A DNA stretch of 64,000 bases from Vespa crabro (GCF_910589235.1 NC_060965.1:310001-374000); one strand, 5' to 3'; positions 14,201 to 26,178 are shown, counted from the first letter of the stretch. The notes: a model not told the origin generated them from the letters alone. Numbers and translations: made by a program.

Positions 14201-14456
14201 AAAAGAAATCATTATTTCAGTATGATAAATGATTAAGTTCATTATGAAAAGTATAACGAAGAAAAAAAGAAAAGAAAAGAAAAGAAAAGAAAGAAAAAAA
14301 GAAAGAAAGAAAGAAAGAAAAAAGTGCTAAGAGACCGAGCTCGTATCGAAAAGGGGGCGTTGATAACAATAATCATTGATGATCGTCATCGTAAAGAGGT
14401 TAAGTGTAAACATTCATAGAAACGAACTTACAGGTGACGATAGGTTTGCTATCCAT
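9245..14456 (-). CDS. TRAPPC10: Trafficking protein particle complex subunit 10
   Basis: TRAPPC10 (yeast Trs130) belongs to the metazoan TRAPPII complex, a Rab exchange factor and tether at the Golgi. Twelve exons in transcript order: 14432-14456, 13758-13975, 13444-13637, 13140-13335, 12879-12990, 12505-12692, 12197-12415, 11356-12119, 10510-11176, 9960-10421, 9510-9831, 9245-9372. All phases join, giving 1164 aa (human about 1259). Diagnostic blocks are KPIVTYAGDEELF at the N terminus, EWRRSFGRPIK, HIYWSECTDIDVYK, DWMIVIVE, YDEALVQYDELDALFTQF, LRSYLFSRQ-like LDFRSYLFSRQCSMLLFL and PWEVAQRC. The first exon encodes only MDSKPIVT; it was chosen because it restores the family N terminus in frame. 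The intron after 12505 uses an unusual GTTCGT donor. It diverges from Ada3. Confidence 0.95.
9878..9914. repeat. (TA)n microsatellite in TRAPPC10 intron
   Basis: A (TA)n run occupies most of the 128-bp intron between the exons 9960-10421 and 9510-9831. Confidence 0.9.
11247..11340. repeat. (AAT)n microsatellite in TRAPPC10 intron
   Basis: About 30 AAT units with a few AAC/AGT variants lie in the intron between exons 11356-12119 and 10510-11176. Translated on minus it gives a meaningless poly-leucine frame. Confidence 0.95.
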
Positions 14457-15347
14457 GTAAGAATTGACCCTACGTTTACCATCCAAAGACGACTCTCCAT
14501 TGCAATTCATTTCTACGAAGACTTGATTGTTTCACAAGCTTGCTTTCAATCATTACAATTTTCCGTCAATATCGTCGCTTTCCACAAAGAGCCAACAGCT
14601 TTGTCAACTAGAACGACGATTCTTAAGTACCTTAAAAGTCGCAGTAAGCTAAACCATGAATTTAGTTTCTCGTACGATGATCCTTTTAACTGACAAAAGT
14701 TAAACTTGGAACGATACGCCACTTCGCGCCACATTTTCAAAGTTGTCCACAATTTCCGTCGATAAAATCACGCATGTCGATATCGATAACATAGTAATAA
14801 ATATGGCATATTTCATTCATTATTAAATACTTCCAAACGAAATATATTACATATAAAATATATATTAATAATAATCTCTCTCTTTATTTGTGCCTAATCT
14901 GTATCAGTCCAATTATTCGATTATGATGATATTTATTTTCCGCTTTTTTACATTACAATTGTGTAGTATCCAAATGTATCGACGACATCAAAAATCCCTA
15001 TAGAATAAGAAGAGTTCTATAATGTTAAGAAGCACGAAGTGTATCCCAAATGATTCTAACCTTTGTTACGTGCATGCTTACAGTATTACGAACTGTTGAG
15101 TTTCCTTATTGACAATCGTACGTAAAGTGTTTCAAAAGTAATCTCTAGCACAGGAAAAGGAAAAGGAGAAAAAAAGAAACATTCGCAAATGAATATGCCC
15201 GTATTTATATGAATTTATTATAAACATAACAAACATTTTATCCCATAAAATATGGTATTTTTTGAAGTGACAGACAGGAAATATTAATCACCGCGAAAGA
15301 TTTCAACATTAATACTGACACCTATATATTGTATTACATTGAAGAGT
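14457..15347. promoter_or_regulatory. Divergent promoter region of TRAPPC10 and Ada3
   Basis: The two genes are transcribed away from each other, with 891 bp between start codons. The stretch must hold both 5' UTRs and both start sites. No TATA box, initiator or factor site is convincing. A run of AAAAG/AAAG purine repeats at about 14267-14322 lies just inside TRAPPC10 intron 1. Confidence 0.45.
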
Positions 15348-16730
15348 ATGTCAGGAAAAGGTAAACAAAGTTCTAAGAAAGCTGTTGGCAAGGTACGCGA
15401 GTGTGTAAAAACTGCAGAAACATCTGTGCTTAATGCCGACATGAGTCCAAGCGGAACAGAATCTATAATGTCAATACCTATTTTAAAGATATCTGACAAT
15501 AGTCGACTTCTTCCAAGATACGCCAGTGTCTTACAGCGTACAACAGAAGATAGCGTGGGTATGGAAGATTTGGATGCTTTACAATTAGAACTGGAAACCT
15601 TACTTTCGTCTGTCGTAGTAAGACATAGAATGCTTCAGGATGAAATAGCGAGTTTATCTTCGGCCGAAGAACGTAGGGATAAAAGATCTAAAAGTGGGAA
15701 AGGTTTATCGCTTCTTGATAGAAAAGTTAGAGAAGAAAAATTTAAGCCTAAGGAAATAAGCACTAAAACTCAAACTTCAATATCTACTAAACTTGTAAAA
15801 CAAAAAACATCTGGAAATTTAGGAAACCAAGCAATTCCAAATATACATGATATAGGAAAGATCGAAGGATCTAAATCTGATGCTCCAAAATTATTATTGC
15901 CAAAGAATGATACGCCTAATAAATTTTGGGCTTCCGTAGATCCGTATTGCACCGACATTATGCCGGATGATATTAAATTATTGGAAGAATTAATTGTAAT
16001 GCACAGCGATCTAAGCGAATATAAAAAGATCCCACCGTTAGGTCGTCACTATAGTTTACTTTGGGCGCATAATGATTTATTGCAAGAGGAGGATGCAGCT
16101 AATCCAAACAGAGAGAAAAAAAAAGGTCGTACGGACGTGTCTCTTTTGGTCCCTAAAGGAGATAAGAAAATGAATGGAATTGCTGGTCCTTTAACCCAAA
16201 GGCTTGTTTCTGCCTTACTAGAGGAAAATGTATATGTCGCAAATAATAATACAGATAACAAATTATTTAGAAATAATGATCCTCCAGTGCTTAGAGATTT
16301 AACGATACAAAATTCAATGAATTTGGAAATAAGAATGCACAAAGAATTAATAGAACAAGGCATACTGGATTCGGATGGGCAGAAAAAAAATCAAGACGAC
16401 GACGAGATACTTACTGAAATCAAAAGATGTCAACAAGAACTCTCCGCTTTGTCTAATCACAATGTCACGCAGCTAAAGAGGCTGTTAAACCTTGCACAGG
16501 AGGAGAGTAAACGACAGGCACTTAAAAGAAGAATTACTGCGGCAGATAATGAAGTGATAGAAAATTATAAAAAATTAATCCTTTCTAAACAAAGAAAAAT
16601 ACCATTAACCAAGAAGGAACAAGAAAAGGCTTGGATGTGTTTACGCGAAAGAGAGAACTTATTGAATCAACTTAATATGCTACCACAAAACAATCTTGAT
16701 ACTTTGAGTTTTTCTAATAGTTCAGTTTAA
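15348..16730 (+). CDS. Ada3: Transcriptional adapter 3 (Ada3), SAGA/ATAC subunit
   Basis: Ada3 bridges the acetyltransferase Gcn5 and Ada2 within the HAT module of SAGA and ATAC. The 460-aa product (human 432) carries the family blocks LPRYASVLQRT (about residues 50-60), DALQLELETLLSSVV, NDTPNKFWASVDPYC (about 190-204), IPPLGRHYSLLWAHNDLLQE, GPLTQRLVSALLEENV and a C-terminal helical part with ITAADNEVIENYKK. It is a single exon with no intron, unlike most genes here. The ATG at 15348 begins MSGKGKQSSKKAVGK; an earlier in-frame TTG at 15339 is not a likely start. The N-terminal about 45 residues are basic and serine-rich and probably disordered. Confidence 0.95.
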   Translation: MSGKGKQSSKKAVGKVRECVKTAETSVLNADMSPSGTESIMSIPILKISDNSRLLPRYASVLQRTTEDSVGMEDLDALQLELETLLSSVVVRHRMLQDEIASLSSAEERRDKRSKSGKGLSLLDRKVREEKFKPKEISTKTQTSISTKLVKQKTSGNLGNQAIPNIHDIGKIEGSKSDAPKLLLPKNDTPNKFWASVDPYCTDIMPDDIKLLEELIVMHSDLSEYKKIPPLGRHYSLLWAHNDLLQEEDAANPNREKKKGRTDVSLLVPKGDKKMNGIAGPLTQRLVSALLEENVYVANNNTDNKLFRNNDPPVLRDLTIQNSMNLEIRMHKELIEQGILDSDGQKKNQDDDEILTEIKRCQQELSALSNHNVTQLKRLLNLAQEESKRQALKRRITAADNEVIENYKKLILSKQRKIPLTKKEQEKAWMCLRERENLLNQLNMLPQNNLDTLSFSNSSV

Positions 16731-17139
16731 TTGTCTATGAACTTGATATAATATATCGAAAAAAGACCACTTGTAAATTTATTGCTCATGATGTACACAA
16801 TACACTCTTTATTCAATCATAATACATTTTATAAATAATTCATAATCAATATACTTCATTCTTAAGCATACAGATTGTATACTTAAAACAATTATTCAGC
16901 ATACTTTATTCTTATCGTGAAGAACATTAATTGTGATTAGATGATTATTCGTGTATATAACGTGACATAATAATTGCGACCAGATGAGCAAAAAATAGTG
17001 TATTTGTATATAGTATGATGTAATTGTATTAGATAGTATGAGAAAAATTCTAATTTGTAACTATTTTCAAAAAAAAAAAAAAAGAAAAAAGAAAAAAAAA
17101 TTATAGCATTATTTACTTTAAAAAAATCTTATTTATAAT

Positions 17140-17183
<44 letters not shown>

Positions 17184-17549
17184 TATACATCACATATCCA
17201 TTAAACAGTAGTGACATAAACTAGTTTCGTCGAAATAAGAGAAATGAAAGTTAAACAAATTATACGTAAAACATATGTACATACGATGATCGCTTTCACA
17301 GTATTAAATTGGTATTTTCTTTTGATTAATATAAATTGGATCTTCATAACGGCGAATATCGAAATGTAATAAACATAGCAAAATATGAACAAACGTGTTA
17401 ATGGATGATCTCATTACACATTAATACTTCTTGATAGATCAATCTATTAGAAAGAGTACACATGTAGGATACTATAAGAACGTTTGTAATATAATGGTGC
17501 GTAATATTTCAATACAGCACAGTGAGTGTAGAATCATATAAAGGCAACT
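16731..17549. other. Ada3 3' region and upstream of the gustatory receptor; homopolymers
   Basis: No exon is seen. An A-rich run at about 17071-17100 and a 40-nt poly(T) at about 17143-17182 stand close together as an inverted A/T pair. The rest is AT-rich. Confidence 0.6.
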
Positions 17550-18478
17550 ATGTCGAGAAATTTAGCTAGCGCTTTTTTCCCTTTAGAATTAATTTTGAAA
17601 TTGTTTGCACTTGGAAATTTCGAACATTTTCCCGGACAACTAAGCATATATTTCACTAACTCGTATATAATAATTGTCTGGCTTATTTATTTCAGCTTTG
17701 CCATTTATTTTGAGTATAACAAGTTCATTTGTAAAGATATCATAGGTTTTATAATGTTCAATTCTAAATTATTCACGACTGTGACAATGGTGATGAGTCT
17801 CCAGTATTATAAGCAAGTATGGTATTTATTATTTCAAACTATTATGCAACTATTCCAAGTATTCATATTAGAGATGCATACTTTCGTATACTATCAGCTA
17901 GATATTTTATTATAATTACACATTTTTTTACATTACGATTAATAAACATTTTATCGAATAGTTATAACTAAGAATTGATCTATTCTTTTGTTATATGTCA
18001 GACACGGAAGCGATGCTTGGACAAAATTACATTGATAAACGATACATTGGAAAGACTTCAGATTCCAAACAAATATCAAAGTTTACATAATAGAATAAAG
18101 CGTAATATTCTCGTATGGATATTAATTACTGTCAGTATAAATATAACACAATTGTCATGGTACAAGGATAACTTAAAAGAGATCAAATCATATTTGCTTA
18201 TATACACAATAAATCATCCTTCAATTGCTAATAGCCTGATGCACATGAAATATGAATCTGTTATTTGGTATGCATCTTTGTAAGATCAATGATTTCGTAA
18301 AAAAGTGATATTTTAAAGAAACAATATCCCTTTCTCAATAGGTCACAATCGATATTTTGTATAAAATAAAATTTTAATTCTTGATCATCATAGAAAATCG
18401 TTAAGAAAAAAAACTTTTATCTTAAATGAATTTAATGAATGGAAATAAAAATTGATAATTTAGTACACACACACACAG

Positions 18479-18520
<42 letters not shown>

Positions 18521-19520
18521 TGTATATATAGGTATACGGCGTCGATTTTTGAAAAAATTAATAAATATATTTTACATCTATCCTTGAACAAAAATAACGA
18601 TTCGGAAACATCGAAGCGGACAAGCGAAGCTTTTAAAAGATCGAATTACCAACGTCTCATTGATACTCCTCAGTATAAACGAAGTTTATTAACAATAATG
18701 TAAATATACAATAATTATTGTTTATTTATAACCTTACGAAATATCCCTACTTAATCTATTGGAAATATATTACCAAAGGCACGTACACCTGGAACTTTCA
18801 AAAATATGTTATGAATTCCACAAAACATTTGAAATAGAACTAACTATTGAAATGGTGACTCAATTTATATATATATTGGGATATGTACAGGCACAACATA
18901 TATATTTTAAATTTACATTATCCTATATGTTTGATTTTACGCCTGTAGTATTGTCGATGGTTATATCATTGTTTAACGTGATATTTATAAATAACACAAT
19001 CGAAAAATGTTGCACAAAGGTAATAACAATGATAAATAAATGTATTTTACTTGTTTACAAAGTAATAAATACTTTTTAAAATATATAAGTGACTACAATG
19101 TAATTTAGGTGAAACGTACGGAACACGCGCTTCATATTTTAAGAGATTTCACGTACGATCCAGAAAGACAAGAAGAGGTAAGATTAGCTTTATCGAATGA
19201 AATTATATAAACGAAGATGAGAAATGTCGATGACATTATAATCGTCCATAAAACTTTCTGTTCTATAGATTTTCCAATTTATTCTACAAATTACACAAAA
19301 ATGACTAAGGCTTTCCGGGGTGGGTCTATTTGACTTTGGCCATCACTTCGTTTACAAGGTCAGTAACCTTAACACATTTTAAGTTACAATCTTGTTTTGG
19401 TTTATATCAATTATTAATAAATAATTTATTTAAAATGAAATTTTTCAGTATTTTCTATTCATGATGGATTGCATTATTATTATTCAACAATTGAACGATA
19501 GCTCAAATTATCCACCGTAA
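17550..19520 (+). pseudogene. Gustatory receptor gene with one in-frame TGA
   Basis: Seven exons (17550-17816, 18002-18279, 18532-18699, 18779-19019, 19109-19177, 19269-19358, 19449-19520) join in one frame of 395 codons, typical of insect gustatory receptors (7tm_7). These are membrane ligand-gated channels in chemosensory neurons. Several hydrophobic segments occur, for example IIIVWLIYFSFAIYF near the N terminus and FTPVVLSMVISLFNVIF in exon 4. The C-terminal part resembles the family signature: HALHILRDFTYDP, then LRLSGVGLFDFGHHFVY. Codon 353 is TGA (19302-19304) inside exon 6, just before LRLSGVG. All 12 splice borders and the final TAA remain intact, so the lesion is recent, polymorphic, read through, or a sequence error. 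Odorant receptor is the alternative family but the C-terminal pattern fits Gr better. Confidence 0.75.
18484..18530. repeat. (TA)n and T-run in receptor intron 2
   Basis: The (TA)n plus T-run directly precedes the acceptor of exon 3 at 18532 and probably forms its polypyrimidine context. Confidence 0.8.
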
Positions 19521-19865
19521 ACGTTCTGTAATATTTATGAAACTACTGTTCTATATTATCGTTTCCGGCAGTAAGTATAATGAAATTGATATCTCCGAAA
19601 TAGTACTTTCTTTCAAATAAATTTGAATGTTAAAAGATAAAAGTTAATATATAACATACTTTTATTAAAATAAATAGTAATAGTAATTACTGAACACACT
19701 TATAACTGAGAGAAGTTTCCGAATATAAATACAACACTCGATATAATATAATATAATATGTCTACTTACTGTTAGTTCCTGTATAATTCATATATCTTAA
19801 CTCGTAGAAAAAACTTTTTATAAGAAAATTATTTTGTCATATCTAAGTATGTAATAATCATTATT
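19521..19865. other. Gap between the convergent receptor and P450 genes
   Basis: The 345 bp between the two stop codons must serve as 3' UTR for both. It is AT-rich with no coding potential. A short TATAA-type tandem lies at about 19741-19760. Confidence 0.6.
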
Positions 19866-21906
19866 TCAATCTCTATCGATAAATCGAAAACGAAGAGGTT
19901 TATCAGGTACATTCATCATATAAAAACTTGTTCCAATATCGGCGTAATTATATTCGATTTTGAACTCCCGGACCAACTAAAAATATATATCCAAATTGAC
20001 AATAGATAATGGATTTTGCAGCATTTTCATATTTACCTTTGCCGTAAGCAATGCCATTTTTATTTCCGCCATATGTCTTCCCAGACAAGATCGTGCGCCA
20101 TGTCCAAATGGTAAAAAACTATACTCTTGAAAATCATCATCCATTTGATTCGTTAACCATCTTTCCGGTCGAAATTTCTCCGGATCTTCGAAATTTTCTT
20201 CGCGTTGTGACGTTATTTGACTGGCCATTATTACAAAAGTCTAAATATTTTAAATATTTTGAAAAGTGAAAAATATATATAAAAGGAAAGAAATGCGATA
20301 TATGCGTTTACCCCTTTTGGTACTGTATATCCATGGAGACATATCGAGTTTGGTAATAGTCTGGTAATGTAGGGAAAAGCAGGTCGCAATCTTGAATAAA
20401 AATTTAGTCGCATCGTATAAAAAATCCAAAAAAAATTTAATATTTTTATTGATATTAGAATATTACGATACCTTAGACTTTCTTTCAAGCAAGCTTTTAA
20501 ATACGGCATGTCTTGCAAATTAGTTTCGGTTATCGAAGATTCCGCGTTGGGAATAACAGATAGGATCTCTTCGTATAATTTTTTTTGAACTCTGGGACTC
20601 TTCGCCAAGAAGTATAAAAGAAACGCTTCGCAGTTTGTCATCTGAAAGCGTAAGGCTAATAGGCTAATAGGGCCTAATTTGATTATTTTTAACGAATTAT
20701 CTTTACTGCTTGAACTCCCAAAATTGCCATGTCCATCAATAAAGTGGAAACATCGTCGGGATGAAGACGTTGAGCTAATAACAACTTTTCTAGAATGGGC
20801 GAGGTTTCATCGGAACAAGACAACGGCGATCGAGTTCGAAACATATTTTGTGCTTGACGAATGTATTTACTTATAATACTGCAATAAAATCAATTAATTT
20901 GGTATCACAAATTGATATAAAACGATGAGTAGCTTACCCATCGATAACATCGCACGCGGAAAAAAGCCGTTTGGAAAAGGGAGTATCAAAGAATCTCCAT
21001 ACTTGAAAACCAGTTTCGCAACGACTTAAATATTTGTGGGCGGTCGCAAGCGCATCAATGAATATTGCTGGCTCCGAAGTAGGATTCTGCCCTGTTGAAT
21101 CAAGAAATCCAAGCTTCTTATCGAATATAAGGGTGAAGAAACATTCCGAGCCCCAGCGAGCAATCTCTTCATTAAAATTATTAGGAACCTAATCGTTCGT
21201 AAAAACGTTCGTTCTAGCAATTGGATTTCGAACTTGTTTGAAAACTACATACGTACTTCATCCTGTCTATTACGTATTTTTCGTATTTGACCAATAAAAT
21301 CTTCGGAAATTATTTCAAGTTTTCTGAGAAACTTTGAGTCTATCTTGTTGAACGATTTGTGTACTTTTTCTTTCAATTCTAACCATTCCGAGCATTGCCT
21401 ATGACAGAGAACGATTTTGACCTTTCCCTTTTGCCAGAAATACCCACACACACACACACACACACGTTACGATATAGAAATATATGTACGATACTAACAT
21501 TGAAAAAGCACCTGCGAGACGATATTTTCGATAGTGAAGACGATAGTGCTCGAGAACGTCGATACCACTGCGAATAGGTGCATCGCCTTCTTGTTTAAAA
21601 ACTTCTCCTATATGTTCTGGTCTGATGGATCAATCCGAAAGTAAAATCAATATTTTTCAATATTTTTCACTTATGCAAGTAATAGCGTTAATACCTATGA
21701 ATCATGACAATATCACCGGATAATGGACCACTGAGTCTTACGATACAACCGTATCTATTAAAAAGATATTTAACCGGCGTAATGTTGCGATTCCAACTTA
21801 AACGTCCTAAAAGTAATAATAAATATGCAATAACTATACGACGTGCTTATTGCGATCGAACTTGTTTTAGTAAAAGTATCAAATGTAATGACGGAGAAAT
21901 AACTAA

Positions 21907-21946
<40 letters not shown>

Positions 21947-22574
21947 TATATATATATATCATGGAAAAATTAATCTTTCAATCGAGTCTCCAAGCGGATC
22001 TCGAACTTATGACGGATCATACCCTGGCTGAATCTGTTGATTAGCAGACTGGAAAACAGTTGCGTACCGAAAATCGGCACGTATTTCCAATATTTTTCCC
22101 AGAGCTTCATTATTATGGGACCTGGTATCTGATCGAAGGATAATGGAGCCCTATCTTCGATAGTAGGTCGCAAGAATTTACTCGCTAATTCAAAGGTTTC
22201 CGACATCACTTCCGCGCTCGTTGACTCCATCAAAGGTAGCGTGTCATCACGATTTAAAGTTTCGCTAACGGCTGACGCTGCGTGAGATTGAGCCATACGT
22301 GCCGCTTAAAGTATATCATTAATTGTGTTTACGAGTATTAAACAGCAAATATTAAATTATTGCAAAAGCAATTGTCGTATTATAAAAAATGATGTTAATA
22401 AAAATGGCGTGACTTACATATAACTTCATTGCTATTTATATCTATGCATCTTTGATTTTCCACATTCGACAATACCGGAAATTTAGTAATTCCACGGCAT
22501 ATATTGCCATTCATACAAAATGAATAGAATCTAAGGTATAGCGGCGTAGAAGGTGACAATACTCGGCACATCAT
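19866..22574 (-). CDS. Mitochondrial-clan cytochrome P450
   Basis: Eleven exons in transcript order: 22418-22574, 22023-22304, 21695-21806, 21499-21621, 21257-21398, 20938-21188, 20707-20878, 20472-20641, 20312-20390, 20037-20240, 19866-19976. They join in frame to 600 aa. P450 landmarks: PGP hinge with KYVPIFGTQ after a long Ser/Arg-rich N-terminal presequence, RPEHIGEVFKQEG, K-helix ESLR (467-470), PERW, and the haem loop FGHGARSCLG (541-550) with Cys548. RSCLGR and the charged residues after the K-helix resemble the mitochondrial clan, which takes electrons from adrenodoxin. The I-helix is odd: where A-G-x-D/E-T-T is expected it reads LGVQAMTN (409-416). Subfamily (CYP301/302/315/334 type) cannot be decided. 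Starts at tandem ATG ATG; the second may be used. Confidence 0.93.
21915..21958. repeat. (TA)n microsatellite in P450 intron
   Basis: A (TA)n run with one GA interruption lies between exons 22023-22304 and 21695-21806. Confidence 0.9.
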
Positions 22575-24291
22575 GATTTAATCAAAATGAATCTTTCGGT
22601 TTTTTCTTCTCAAGGTCAGAATTACGACGTTAGGCAAACAAAATTTATCGAGTATTCCTATGTCTTACATGAAACGAGAGATTTAACGAGTTAATATTGA
22701 ACAAAAATAAATAATTAAAATTTACATACCTGATATATATCTTGCTCTTTTAAGGTATAACATGTATTATATAAGCGTCAATAAAAAATTGATAATAAGT
22801 GCGAACAGAATCGGTTGCCTTGGTAACTATCAAACAAAGTTCGAACTTTCTATTTCACTATTGTGAATACGTGTATATACGAATATTATATTTCTTCGGT
22901 TCTATAAGCCATGTACATGGAATAAAGCAGATGGTCAGATGACGTGTGTGTTTAAGAATTGTACGCAGTAAAACGAGTTTCTTTGTATACATTACGAACA
23001 GTGTATTCAATATTATTTTGAACAGGGTATCGAGAATTGTATTGAATTCGCATATATTACGTGCGGTATAAATACTATCTATGTGCTCCTAAGGAACACC
23101 AACAACTATCTGTACATTATATTTCATTTCTTGGTAACATTACTTGGCCGATAATCTTACAGATCTAAGCCACGATTAATAGATGAAGAATCATTAATCG
23201 AGGTAATACGAAAGAAAATAATTTCGCTATTGTCTCTTCCATTTCTTTCTTTTCTTTTTTTTTTTTTTTTTTCTTTTCTTTTTTGTTTCCCCTTCACATT
23301 CCTTCTTAGCAATCCACGTAATAGAGAAATAAATAAATATATCAGTTTTTGTATTCATAGATATCCATGAGAGAATTAGTAAAAAACATTTTTTATTAGC
23401 GATCAAAGTCTCCAACTTGTTAATAACTTATACATATATACATATGTATTATGATTCCTCTTATTGACGCAAAATGAAAAAACGATATATGTTATTGAAA
23501 ATTCATGGAAAGAGCGTCGAAAGCCTGAAAAGCAAATAACCGAACTCGTTCAATTGTTTAAGAAGAAGGAAAAAAGTGAACATACGTTGTGGAATTCCAA
23601 AGAGCAAGGCCATAACCCGTCGAATTGGAATAGAAGATTCTTGAAGGTAAAGTTTAGCCGATCAATACATAGATCGAAATGTTTTATGTTCTCTATGTAT
23701 TACTTACGTATATTATTTCCTATGAAAAATTGGAAAAGCGACAAAAGTATTAATAATTAATTGATCGTACATGATACGTGCTCGAAAATAAAATTTTGCG
23801 AGTATATTTGCATTATGCGCTTTACTATAAAGGAAAGAGTACGCGCGTGCTGTAAGTTAATTGCGTTTTCGAAATAATTCTTGACGACATCGACAAAAAG
23901 ACTGATTTTACGTCATAGATCTGGCGAGAGATGACGCTCGTAACGTCACGTGACCTTTTTATGCATATAACGAAGCTTATGTTATCGTACGAGAATGGCG
24001 CTGCTAATCAACATCAACGATTTTCCACTCTATCTCGTCCTCCCCATAACTGTGACTCTTACCCAATAATCTGATCGAACGATTGTTTTTTTTTTTTTTT
24101 TTTTTTTTTTTTATTACTAAGGCACTAAGAGGGGCAGAGATATTAGGAAGTCCAATCACGCACGTTTTTCTTACCTCGCGTGAAGCAACGCTTTGTGACA
24201 GTGTAGTGTAAGAGCCCGAAAAAGTCAGCTGTCTCGTCGCTTCTTCGTAGACGCATCATTAAATCCACAAGATCGAGCATAATCCTGAACC
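22575..24291. promoter_or_regulatory. Divergent upstream region of the P450 and MID1IP1 genes
   Basis: This 1.7 kb lies between two divergent start codons. The right half is richer in CpG and holds a CCAATCA box at 24152-24158, a CAGCTG E-box at about 24228 and the palindrome at 23945-23954. T-runs lie at about 23247-23272 and 24087-24112. An open frame at 23464-23760 lacks an ATG near its start and an acceptor, and was not accepted. Confidence 0.5.
23945..23954. promoter_or_regulatory. CLEAR-type palindrome GTCACGTGAC
   Basis: The 10-bp palindrome matches the CLEAR/E-box core bound by bHLH-zip proteins (MITF/TFEB, USF, Mondo-Mlx). It lies 338 bp upstream of the MID1IP1 start codon. The same 10 bases recur at 56667-56676. 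Confidence 0.5.
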
Positions 24292-24855
24292 ATGAATTAT
24301 TCCGACATCACGTCAAACGTCGACAGCACCAGGTACGAATAATTGTTATATTTTCTCGCTTTCTCTTGCTCTTTCTCTCATTTCTCTCATTTTTATCCTT
24401 TAAGTCCCTTCGAATAAGATCGTCGTCGTAGTAATTTTGAAAATACGTCACACTCGTTCTTCTAATACGGCTCATAAAGAAACCCCAGAGCTCTTGATAA
24501 ATAGTAAATTAGGCCAATTCATGATCAAACGTGTAATTCTTTTTCGTAGCAGTATCTATTTCGAAGAAAAATCATTCGTTCATCTATATCGAATGCACCA
24601 AATTAGTCATAGCTTATGACGAGGATAAAACGACGTCATTGAGGATATTGTGTCGCATTTCTTAATTCGGTTAAATTCAATTTCAAGTTTGACGAGTTAC
24701 AGGGGATGAAAAAAATATGTCGAGTTACATCGCCTGTATCACGCATGAGAGAATCAAGAGATGTCCAATGATGTGGCTTCTTTGAAACGAGGCTATGCCA
24801 CGTGAATCCTTCACTTTCAGATATATGTGTATATATATATATATGTATATACATA

Positions 24856-24890
<35 letters not shown>

Positions 24891-26178
24891 GTATATGTAT
24901 ATATACACACACACATTCGCACGAGATGATTTTGAATTTATAATGCTTTCTTTGAAATATCAATGATATATCATTCAACAATGAATATATCCAGTTTGGA
25001 TTGCTTTTCAAATTTCAGAGGAATCAAAAATTCAATTTATTGCAAAGTATTGCCGGAAACAAAGATATTGCTTAAATTAGGAAACTCCTTTAAATTCGAA
25101 ATTCAATGTACGCCGGAAAGATATAATTCATTATCTTTTTAAGTAAACTCATCTTCTATTTACTTGTGTAATGCGTCGAAAATAAAATTTCGGATATTTT
25201 CAAAATCTGAGATATCGCCTAACAATTATAAAAAGGTAAATCGTAGTTTCGCTTAGGCGGTTAACGAATTTTTTTGTCAAATTAATATGATAATATATTC
25301 TTTCATAATAACTTCTTTTTGATTCAATCTATGTTCCAAGATCTACGACGTAAAAATATTTTATTGAGATGTTATTTTTATTCGAAAAATATAAACGATA
25401 AAGCCGATAACAGTTTCGAGATTAAATTGTAGAAAGAAAAAAAAAAGGAGATTGATGAGAGATATAACGGAAGAATAATGTTTCATTATACAAACGTAAA
25501 GTATAAAAAAGATAAAAAGAGGAAAGAGAGTCAATAGAAGTATAAATATTTTTTTACTTCGTTGAAATTCACGGTAACAAAAATGGAATTCTTTTAAAAG
25601 GATACTATCGATGATTTTTTTTTTTTTCCCCCAATGATCAGAACGACGGATGTATGTAATATTCGCTCTACTGAATGAGCTATACCGAAGCCCTTATTAT
25701 GAAAACTAATAATGCCTTATTAAATCTATGTTACGTAGACGCGTTGGGTCGATACTATCTGTGTGCGACGTTCTCGAATAATTGAACGAGTTCAAATTTT
25801 TTAAAGCTTTATCTATGATGCGCAATATCGTAACTACGAATTAAAAACTTTAGATTAAAAAAATATAGTTATAGATAATAGAACGATTTTATATACCTAA
25901 GGTACGTTGAATACGAAGCAATCTTTGTAAATATGTCGCAGAAGCGAGATTGAGACGGTGATACTCATTGATATATGTATATTAAAAGGTAATCGTATTC
26001 TAATGGTGTTGATTGAAAATCAACTCTTTTCGTTAAACCAATCAATTACATTAGTTTTACTATTGCTGAACGTTTGTCATCTCATTTCGATAAAGACTGT
26101 ATGTTTATTCAAGAATTCCGAACAAAATATTTATAAGATGTCCTTTCGTAATAATCATAATTTCGTACGAGACTGTTG

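Noticed and set aside
14376..14693. Plus-strand 105-codon frame opposite TRAPPC10 exon 1.
   Set aside because: It overlaps the antisense of the exon that supplies the conserved KPIVT N terminus of TRAPPC10; no family resemblance of its own.
23464..23760. Plus-strand 98-codon frame with reasonable codon use and a possible GTAAAG donor.
   Set aside because: It begins at TTG with no ATG or splice acceptor near its start, and no family match is recognised.
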